DNA of 34,516 nt from JAUWQU01 sp964605095 (GTDB lineage Bacteria; Planctomycetota; Phycisphaerae; SM23-33), in contig CAZSBS010000009.1 in the NCBI GenBank assembly GCA_964605095.1, positions 1 through 34,516 on the forward strand. The letters are read 5' to 3'. Below are positions 16,546 through 23,519 of the stretch, piece after piece. A program made the position numbers and the translations under genes. Below the pieces are notes generated by a model. It saw only the letters and a program-made list of their open reading frames with translations, was not told the origin of the DNA and ran no database searches. Position 1 is the stretch's first letter. Each line of letters opens with the position of its first letter.

Positions 16546-18906
16546 ATGACGGTGAACCCGACACGAGTTTCACAGTCCGACAGCGAGGCTCATCGCCCGA
16601 CGACGGCCGAGATCATCGAACGCCTGAGCCGTTTCGACGGCCCGCCGGAGCAGTTCCTCGTCAACCTCCTGGCCGTGCAGTGCCACCTTGCCTCGGCCGC
16701 GGGAGGCGCGATCCTTCGCGTGAACCCATCCGGCGGCGCGGAGGTGCTGGCGGTTTATCCTCCGTTGGCGCAGGGGGCGGCGGCGCCGGTCTGGCTGGCA
16801 CAGTCGGCGGAGTCGGCGCCGCAGGTGGCAGCCGGGGGCAAGCCCGCGGTCAAGCCGCTTCACGGGCCCGACGACCTCTACGGCGCCCCAGCCAACCATA
16901 ACATCATCCTGCTGCCGCTTCGCGGCGGCAGCGGCGTGCAGGGCCTGGCCGCGTTCCTCGTGACCACGGGCGACCAGCGAATACTCGCCGCCACGCGCGA
17001 ACGGCTCGAGCTGACCGTCAGCCTGCTTAGCCTCTACGAGATGCGGCTGACACTCCAGCAGCGGCAGAGCGACCTGTCCCGCCTTCGCCTGGCTATGGAA
17101 ACCACCGCCGCCGTCAACGAGCAGGACCGCTTCTCCGGCGCTGCCATGGCACTGTGCAACGAGGTCTCCAGCCGATGGAAGTGCGACCGTGTCTGCCTGG
17201 GATTCCTCAAGGGGCGATATGTGCAGCTTGCGGCCATGAGCCACACCGAGAAGTTCAGCCGGAAGATGAAGGTCGTCCAGGACATCGAGTCGGCAATGGA
17301 GGAAACGCTCGACCAGGACGTCGAGGTGACATATCCCTCCGACCCTCAGGCCACATTCGTCGGGCGCGCCGCGGCGGAGCTTTCCAAGCGTCACGGCCCG
17401 ACGGCGGTCCTGAGCCTCCCGCTTCGCCGCGAGGGGGAACCCGCGGCCGTAATCACGCTCGAGCGGCCAGTAGACCAGCCTTTCGGGCTGGGCGAGATCG
17501 AGTCGCTGCGTCTGACGATCGACCTTGTCAGCCCGCGGCTGGTGCCCATGCACCTCCAGGACCGCTGGTTCGGCGCGCGGGCGGCCGCGGGCCTGAGAAA
17601 GGGCCTCTCCACGATCCTGGGACCCAAGCACACGTGGATAAAGGTCGCCGGTGTCGGCGTGTTCGCCGCGGCACTTTTCCTGATATTGGCCAAGGGCGAC
17701 TACCGCGCCGAGGCGCCGTTCGTGCTCGAGCCCGTCGCCCAGCAGGTCGTCCCGGCCCCATTCGACGGCTATCTCAAGCAGGTCTACGTCCGCCCGGGCG
17801 ACCAGGTTGTCGGCACCAGCGCCGTCCGCGACGGCGAGCGACCGTCCTGGCTGCTGAAGGAAAACGCCGTCGCGAGTTGGCCGGCGCTGCTGGGCGAGTT
17901 GCGCCGCCAAGACGCCGGCAATGCTACGGCGACCCCGGCCGGCAAGCGGATATGGTCGCAACTGTCCGAACCGACGCGCAGCGTGATAATCACATCGACT
18001 GGCGAGGACCCCAATACCTCGCCGGCCCTGTCGACCGCCGACGTGCCCGAGCAGGTCCGCAAGGCCGTGCTGAGCGACCTCAACGCCGTCCTGGCCGCCC
18101 CGGCGCTGTACGACGCCGGCGCCCGGGCAGATGATACGCTCTCGGACCGCCAGCGAGACCTGCTGGCCCTTCGCCAGGCCGGGCGGCTTGATGGCGACCG
18201 GTTGGCTGAGTTCAACCGCAGCCTGCTGGTTTCGGCCCTGCCGGGGATCATCATGCCGGGGCCGACGGTTCTCGGCACGCTGGAGACGGCCGAACTGAAA
18301 CTGGAACTCAAGAGCGCCGAGGCCCAGTGGCTCGGCTATCGCAAGCAGGCGGATGCCGCCATGCGAGAGGACAAGCGATCCGACGCCCAGATCGCCCAGG
18401 CCCAGGCCGACCAGGTCAGGGCGAAGATGGACCTGCTGGCTCACAGGATCGCCCAGGCGGTGATCGTCTCGTCGATGGACGGATACGTCACGTCCGGCGA
18501 CCTTCGCAAGCAGCTCGGCGCGCCGGTCAAGACCGGCGACGTGCTGTTCGAAGTGGCTGCCATGGCCGACCTGCGAGCGGAACTGGCCGTGCCGGAGGAT
18601 CTGATCACCGACGTCCAGGCCGCGCTGGAGCGTCAAAAGGCCGCGGGCGAGCAGCTCGGCGGCGCCCTTGCCACCACGGCCAGGCCGGATGAGCACATCG
18701 ACTTTGTCGTCGAGCGAATCAACCCCATCGCCGAGGTCGTCAAGGACAACAACGTCTTCAAGGTCCGCGTCAGGCTGGTCAACACGCCGTCGATATTCAG
18801 GCCCGGCATGGAGGGCGTAGGCAAGATCGACATCGAACGCCGCAGCTACGGGTTCATCTGGACCCGGCGGATGATCAACTGGGTGCGGATGAAACTGTGG
18901 ATATGA
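16546..18906 (+). CDS. Cytoplasmic GAF-like region fused to a membrane-anchored HlyD-type adaptor
   Basis: A 786-residue fusion. Residues ~20-345 are soluble and look like one or two GAF-type sensor domains joined by a helix (the segment 185-330, with AMALCNEVSSRWKCDRVCLGF, is the clearest). A single transmembrane helix follows at about 364-383 (VAGVGVFAAALFLILA). The periplasmic part begins as a lipoyl-like domain (VPAPFDGYLKQVYVRPGDQV), is interrupted by a ~140-residue mostly helical insert (about 430-575), resumes at PTVLGTLETAELKLEL with the helical hairpin, and ends with a beta-barrel region (IVSSMDGYVTSGDL...RPGMEGVGKIDI). Inferred role: a signal-responsive inner-membrane adaptor. The next gene starts four bases after the stop, so translation is probably coupled. 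The insert could be misread as a domain boundary; a structure model would settle it. Confidence 0.87.
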   Translation: MTVNPTRVSQSDSEAHRPTTAEIIERLSRFDGPPEQFLVNLLAVQCHLASAAGGAILRVNPSGGAEVLAVYPPLAQGAAAPVWLAQSAESAPQVAAGGKPAVKPLHGPDDLYGAPANHNIILLPLRGGSGVQGLAAFLVTTGDQRILAATRERLELTVSLLSLYEMRLTLQQRQSDLSRLRLAMETTAAVNEQDRFSGAAMALCNEVSSRWKCDRVCLGFLKGRYVQLAAMSHTEKFSRKMKVVQDIESAMEETLDQDVEVTYPSDPQATFVGRAAAELSKRHGPTAVLSLPLRREGEPAAVITLERPVDQPFGLGEIESLRLTIDLVSPRLVPMHLQDRWFGARAAAGLRKGLSTILGPKHTWIKVAGVGVFAAALFLILAKGDYRAEAPFVLEPVAQQVVPAPFDGYLKQVYVRPGDQVVGTSAVRDGERPSWLLKENAVASWPALLGELRRQDAGNATATPAGKRIWSQLSEPTRSVIITSTGEDPNTSPALSTADVPEQVRKAVLSDLNAVLAAPALYDAGARADDTLSDRQRDLLALRQAGRLDGDRLAEFNRSLLVSALPGIIMPGPTVLGTLETAELKLELKSAEAQWLGYRKQADAAMREDKRSDAQIAQAQADQVRAKMDLLAHRIAQAVIVSSMDGYVTSGDLRKQLGAPVKTGDVLFEVAAMADLRAELAVPEDLITDVQAALERQKAAGEQLGGALATTARPDEHIDFVVERINPIAEVVKDNNVFKVRVRLVNTPSIFRPGMEGVGKIDIERRSYGFIWTRRMINWVRMKLWI

Positions 18907-18910
18907 ACCG

Positions 18911-21169
18911 GTGCCTGTAGAACGCCCCACATTCAGCGAGTCGTGGTATCGTGTCGCGGAGCTTGCTCCCCGGCTGCGGGCGACGGTGCAGGTTCACCGC
19001 CAGCACTACCGCGGGCGGATGTGGCACGTCATCCAGGACCCGTCGAGCAACCAGTTCTTCAGGCTCAACGAGGCGGCTTACCGTTTCGTGGCACTGCTGG
19101 ACGGTCGAAAGAACGTCGCGGAGGTCTGGCGGATCTGCCAGGACCAGCTCGGCGACTCGGCCCCCACTCAGGGCGAGGCCATTCAGCTTCTCGGGCAGCT
19201 CTACACGTCCAACCTCCTGCACGCCGAGCTGCCGCCGGACGCCGAGGGGCTGTTCAAGCGCCACCAGAAGCGTGTCCACCGGGAGGTCCAGGGATACCTG
19301 ATGAACCTGATGTTCATCCGCATACCCCTGCTGGACCCGGACAACTTCCTCAACGCGTGGGTCTCGGCCGTGAGCTGGCTGTTCACGTGGTTCGGCTTCG
19401 CGCTGTGGCTTGGGCTGATCGGCACGGGGCTGTATTTCGCCATCGACAAGTGGCAGGACCTGTACAACCGCGCCGACAGCGTGCTGGACGCAGAAAATCT
19501 GCCCTTCCTGTACCTGAGCTTCGTGCTGATAAAGGTGGTCCACGAGTTCGGGCACGCCTTCATGTGCAAGGTTTTCGGCCGGCGGACGGGCACAGGCGGC
19601 GAGGTCCACGTAATGGGCGTGATGTTCCTGGTGTTCACGCCTATGCCTTACGTGGACGCGTCGAGCGCGTGGGCATTCCGTTCGCGCCGCCAGCGGATGC
19701 TCGTGGGCGCCGGCGGGATGATCGTCGAGTTGGCTGTCGCGGCCGTAGCGGCAATCGTCTGGTACTACACCGGCGAGGGGGCGGTGCATACCATCGCCTA
19801 CAACGTGATGTTCATCGCCAGCGTCTCGACGCTCCTGTTCAACGCCAACCCCCTGCTGCGGTACGACGGGTACTACATCCTGTCGGACATCCTGGAGATA
19901 CCCAACCTCGCCCAGCGGTCCAAGCAGTACATCTACTATCTCGTCCGCAAGTACGTCTGGTCGGTCAAGCAGGCGCGCAACCCCGCCCACAGCCGCGGCG
20001 AGAAGGGCTGGTTCGTCTTCTACGGAATCGCCAGCACGATCTACCGCGTCTTCATCTGCGTGCGAATCCTGCTGTTCGTGGCGGACAAGCTGTTCATGTT
20101 CGGCCTGATCCTGGCGGCGGCGGCAGCGGTGGCGTGGGTGCTCGTGCCGATGGGCAAGTTCGTGCATTACCTGCTCACCAGCGGCGAACTGATGCGAGTG
20201 CGAGGCCGGGCCATAGGCTCGACGGCAGCGACGCTGGCGGCGATTGTTATCGGCGTGGGCTTCGTGCCGGCGCCGGACAACTTCCGGCTGGAGGGCTATG
20301 TAGACCCGGTGCGGCAGGAGATCGTTCACGCGGCCGCCGACGGCTTCGTGACGAGCGCCATGGAGTCCAACCGCCAGGCAAAGCCCGGCGGCGAGCCGCT
20401 GATAACAGCCCGCAGCCCGGAACTAGCTGCCCAACTCGACGAACTGCTCGCCCAGCAGCGCGAGCTCAAGGCGCGCCGCTGGCAGGCAATGGTCAAGGAC
20501 TACGCCGAGGCACAGATCATCGCCGAGCAGATCGCCGCCCTCGATGAGCGCCAAATCCGCATAACCCAGCAGATCGACTCGCTGACCATCAGGGCGTCAT
20601 TCGGCGCCGAGTGGATATCCCCGGACATAGACCGTACCCGCGGCTCGTACATCCGCCGCGGAGACGCCATCGGAGTGCTGACAAGCTCGCGAGTCGTGAT
20701 CCGCGCGATGGTCTCGCAGGACGTGGTGGACATGCTCCTGGCCGGCGAGGCCGATGCCGACTCCGGGCGCGACCGGACGGTGCCGCCCGCCACGACCCAG
20801 CCGCGGGGGCGGTGGCGAGAACTGAAGATCCGCATCAAGGGCCTGCCGGACGTCGAGATGACCGGCCGGATCACGCGGGTTATCCAGGCCGGTCAGGATC
20901 GCCTCGCGACGCCGGCGCTTGGTTATGCGGCCGGGGGAACCATCCGCACGGACCCCAAGGATCCCAAGGGCATGAAGACGTCCGAGCGGTTCTTCGAGGT
21001 CGAGATCGAGCCCCAGCCCGTCAGCGATCCCGCCAGCCCATGGCATGGGCGCGTGCCGCTGCTTATCCGCCAGCGAGTGGTCGTCCGCGTCGAGATGCCG
21101 CCCAGGCCGCTGATTCAGCAGTGGTACCGCTCGATCCTCCAGTTGGTGCAGCGGAGGTTCCAGATCTGA
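18911..21169 (+). CDS. PqqD-like / M50 metalloprotease-like membrane protein fused to an HlyD-type adaptor
   Basis: A 752-residue protein starting with GTG four bases after the previous stop. Residues ~10-100 form a PqqD-like small domain (WHVIQDPSSNQFFRLNEAAY). The membrane core has the zinc-protease helix HEFGH (His211, Glu212, His215) and the second motif NANPLLRYDGYY with Asp319, the expected third zinc ligand, so the site-2-protease-like (M50) active site is intact. About six hydrophobic helices lie between residues 150 and 460. The C-terminal ~270 residues are adaptor-like: lipoyl-like half, Gln/Glu-rich helical hairpin (LAQQRELKARRWQAM), then RRGDAIGVL and a beta-rich end. Known: PqqD domains bind leader peptides in peptide-modification pathways, and M50-like proteins with this NPLLR-DGYY motif often accompany exporters. 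Inferred: recognition and cleavage or passage of an exported substrate. Confidence 0.9.
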   Translation: MPVERPTFSESWYRVAELAPRLRATVQVHRQHYRGRMWHVIQDPSSNQFFRLNEAAYRFVALLDGRKNVAEVWRICQDQLGDSAPTQGEAIQLLGQLYTSNLLHAELPPDAEGLFKRHQKRVHREVQGYLMNLMFIRIPLLDPDNFLNAWVSAVSWLFTWFGFALWLGLIGTGLYFAIDKWQDLYNRADSVLDAENLPFLYLSFVLIKVVHEFGHAFMCKVFGRRTGTGGEVHVMGVMFLVFTPMPYVDASSAWAFRSRRQRMLVGAGGMIVELAVAAVAAIVWYYTGEGAVHTIAYNVMFIASVSTLLFNANPLLRYDGYYILSDILEIPNLAQRSKQYIYYLVRKYVWSVKQARNPAHSRGEKGWFVFYGIASTIYRVFICVRILLFVADKLFMFGLILAAAAAVAWVLVPMGKFVHYLLTSGELMRVRGRAIGSTAATLAAIVIGVGFVPAPDNFRLEGYVDPVRQEIVHAAADGFVTSAMESNRQAKPGGEPLITARSPELAAQLDELLAQQRELKARRWQAMVKDYAEAQIIAEQIAALDERQIRITQQIDSLTIRASFGAEWISPDIDRTRGSYIRRGDAIGVLTSSRVVIRAMVSQDVVDMLLAGEADADSGRDRTVPPATTQPRGRWRELKIRIKGLPDVEMTGRITRVIQAGQDRLATPALGYAAGGTIRTDPKDPKGMKTSERFFEVEIEPQPVSDPASPWHGRVPLLIRQRVVVRVEMPPRPLIQQWYRSILQLVQRRFQI

Positions 21170-21170
21170 C

Positions 21171-23159
21171 GTGAGCGGCATTCCATCGACAACTTGGCGG
21201 ATGCTTGCCGGCAGGCCCCGGGGCGCCGAGTTGCCCAAGGGCCTCGACGCCGTGTGGGACGCCGCCAGCGGAATGGTCCGCAAGCTCGCGCCCAGGCGAC
21301 AGTGGTTCCTGGCCATGGCGAAAAAGGTCCTGGCCCACGAGAAGGACTACAAGGACCTCTCCGACGCCAGGCTCCGCGAGGAGGCCCAGAAGTTCCGCGA
21401 GGTCTTTCTCCGCGGGCGGGACACGCGGGAAATACTCTACCGCGCGTTCGCGTTTGTCCGCGAGGTGGCGTGGCGGAAGCTGGGCGAGAAGCACTATCTC
21501 GTCCAGGTCGCCGGGGCGATGGCGCTGGACGCGGGGTGCATCGCCGAAATGGCCACCGGGGAGGGCAAGACCCTCACCGCCACGCTTCCCGCGACGATCA
21601 ACGGCTGGCGCGGGCGGGGCTGCCACGTTATCACCGTCAACGATTACCTCGCCAAGCGCGACGCCGAGTGGATGTCGCAGATATACGGTTTCTGCGGCCT
21701 GCGCACGGCCTACATTGAGGGGCAGATGCCCCAGCCGCAGCGGCGGGCGGCGTACCAGGCGGACATCACGTACTGCACGAACAAGGAGGTCTGCGCGGAC
21801 TTCCTTCGCGACCGGCTTGCGCTGGGGACGCTTCGCGGGCTGCCGATGGCGCTGCTGACGAAGATCGCCCAGGGCGCCGGCGCCGGCACGGACCGCCTGG
21901 TCATGCGCGGCCTGCAATACGCGATAATAGATGAGGCGGACAGCGTGCTCATCGACGAGGCCGTCACGCCGCTGATCATATCCGGCAACGCCCCCAACGA
22001 GGAACAGGTGGAGGCCTTCACGCAGGCGGCGGACATGGCCGCGGCGTTCGCCGCCGGCGACGACTACCGCGTCAACCAGCGATACCGCGAGGTAGACCTG
22101 ACGCCCGTGGGCAAGAAGAAGCTCGACCAACTCGCCGAGCCGCTTGGGGGCCTGTGGGCGGGCCGGCGACGGCGCGAGGAGATGCTGACCCAGGCGCTGA
22201 CCGCCCGCGAACTGTTCGTGCTCGACAAGCAGTACATCATCCAGGAAGGCAAGGTGGTGATCGTCGACGAGTTCACCGGGCGGCTCATGCCCGACCGCAC
22301 CTGGCGCGACGGGCTTCACCAGGCCATCGAGGCCAAGGAACGCCTCGAGGTCAACCCACCCAAGGACACCTACGCCCGCATCAGCTTCCAGCGGTTCTTC
22401 AGGCTCTACAAGAAACTCTCGGGCATGACCGGCACCGGGGCCGAGGCGTGGCGCGAGTTCTGGCAGATCTACCACCTGCCGGTCGTGCTGATCCCCACCA
22501 ACCGCCCGTGCGTCCGCAAACACCTCGACGACCGCGTCTTCGTCACCCAGCAGGCCAAGTGGGCGGCCATCGTCGAGGAGATCAAGCGCCTCCACGCCAC
22601 GGGTCGGCCCGTGCTGGTCGGCACGCGGAGCGTCCAGGCCAGCGAGCACCTCAGCCGGCTGCTGGAGGCCGGGCAATTCGAGCACCAGGTCCTCAACGCC
22701 GTCCGCCACGCCGAGGAGGCCCAGATCGTCGCCGGCGCAGGCCAGCCCGGACGAATCACCGTCGCGACGAACATGGCCGGACGAGGCACGGACATCAAGC
22801 TGGGTCGCGGTGTGGCCGATCTCGGCGGCCTGGCTGTCATCGGCACCGAACGCCACGAGTCCGGGCGGATCGACCGCCAGCTTTATGGCCGGGCCGCAAG
22901 GCAGGGCGACCCCGGCACGGCACAGGCGATCGTGAGCGTCCAAGACGAGTTGGTCCCCCGCTACAGCCCCCACTCGGCCGGGGCGATTCGCAGACGATAC
23001 GGCAAGACCGACCGCGAGGTGTCGTCGCGCCTGCTCAGGCGGATATTCGACTCCGCCCAGGCCAAGGCAGAGCGACTGGCGCTGCGACAGCGAAAAGGCG
23101 TCCTCCACACCGACGACTGGCTGGATGAATACCTCGGCTTCGCCGGCAGCGAAAGCTGA
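21171..23159 (+). CDS. Short SecA-like preprotein translocase ATPase lacking most of the C-terminal half
   Basis: A 662-residue SecA-type motor starting with GTG one base after the M50 fusion gene; GGAGG lies 13 bases upstream. It keeps Walker A MATGEGKT (127-134), the DEAD box (254-257), a preprotein cross-linking region (VDEFTGRLMPDRTW and flanks), and the second nucleotide-binding domain with VATNMAGRGTDIKLG and GTERHES...GRAARQGDPG (from residue 558). Only about 80 residues follow. Canonical SecA is roughly 800-950 residues and continues with the long scaffold helix, helical wing, two-helix finger and a zinc-binding tail; here only the start of the scaffold helix can be present. The ATPase core looks intact. 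Inferred: an accessory SecA dedicated to substrates of this locus. It is not a truncated pseudogene: the motifs are conserved and the frame is clean. Confidence 0.93.
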   Translation: MSGIPSTTWRMLAGRPRGAELPKGLDAVWDAASGMVRKLAPRRQWFLAMAKKVLAHEKDYKDLSDARLREEAQKFREVFLRGRDTREILYRAFAFVREVAWRKLGEKHYLVQVAGAMALDAGCIAEMATGEGKTLTATLPATINGWRGRGCHVITVNDYLAKRDAEWMSQIYGFCGLRTAYIEGQMPQPQRRAAYQADITYCTNKEVCADFLRDRLALGTLRGLPMALLTKIAQGAGAGTDRLVMRGLQYAIIDEADSVLIDEAVTPLIISGNAPNEEQVEAFTQAADMAAAFAAGDDYRVNQRYREVDLTPVGKKKLDQLAEPLGGLWAGRRRREEMLTQALTARELFVLDKQYIIQEGKVVIVDEFTGRLMPDRTWRDGLHQAIEAKERLEVNPPKDTYARISFQRFFRLYKKLSGMTGTGAEAWREFWQIYHLPVVLIPTNRPCVRKHLDDRVFVTQQAKWAAIVEEIKRLHATGRPVLVGTRSVQASEHLSRLLEAGQFEHQVLNAVRHAEEAQIVAGAGQPGRITVATNMAGRGTDIKLGRGVADLGGLAVIGTERHESGRIDRQLYGRAARQGDPGTAQAIVSVQDELVPRYSPHSAGAIRRRYGKTDREVSSRLLRRIFDSAQAKAERLALRQRKGVLHTDDWLDEYLGFAGSES

Positions 23160-23175
23160 AAGAAGAAGAAGAAGC

Positions 23176-23273
23176 TATAGGTCCTATGGGTCCTATAGGA
23201 CCTATGGAACTTATATAACTGATGGCCCTCTCTGTACGTCCCATGGGTCCTATATGTCCCATAAGACCTATTC
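23176..23273. repeat. Nine-base-period palindromic repeat patch
   Basis: Two clusters of four 9-base units lie here: TCCTATGGG, TCCTATAGG, ACCTATGGA and relatives at about 23179-23214, and GTCCCATGG, GTCCTATAT, GTCCCATAA, GACCTATTC at about 23238-23273. Units occur in both orientations (TCCTATAGGACCTA is self-complementary in part), so each cluster is itself palindromic. It starts 17 bases after the SecA-like stop codon, just after a run of GAA triplets. No gene is supported here. Confidence 0.75.
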
Positions 23274-23291
23274 CCCTGCTCGCCCCCGCCA

Positions 23292-23519
23292 CTATCGTTC
23301 CGTCGCGAAGAGGTCTTCGTAGGTCTCTCGCGGGCGGATGATGCTCCACTTGTCGCCCTCGACCAGCACCTCAGGCGCGCGCGGGCGGGAGTTGTACTGG
23401 CTGCTCATGGTGAAGCCGTACGCCCCGGCGGAGAACACCGCCAGCAGGTCGCCGCGCCCCATCACCGGCAGCGTGCGGTCCTTGGCCAGGAAGTCCGTCG
23501 ATTCGCAGACTCCGCCCAC
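23292..23519 (-). pseudogene. Displaced 3'-terminal fragment of lysA
   Basis: About 75 codons of the diaminopimelate decarboxylase C-terminus (GGVCESTDFLAKDRTLPVMG through YEDLFATER) without the rest of the gene. Bases 23298-23516 match 27268-27486 in intact lysA with three differences in 219, in the same orientation, and the fragment keeps a stop codon. Upstream the match decays after a 3-base gap and the frame enters unrelated sequence. It has no start or active-site lysine, so it is non-functional. Its position 4 kb downstream of the real lysA end suggests that the intervening segment was inserted at the lysA 3' end. Confidence 0.9.

Noticed and set aside
16570..18930. A 786-codon minus-strand open frame opposite the GAF-adaptor gene
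   Set aside because: Mirrors the sense gene almost exactly, with no recognisable domain and no ribosome site of note.
21063..23108. A 681-codon minus-strand open frame opposite the SecA-like gene
   Set aside because: The plus strand carries all SecA motifs; the antisense translation has none.
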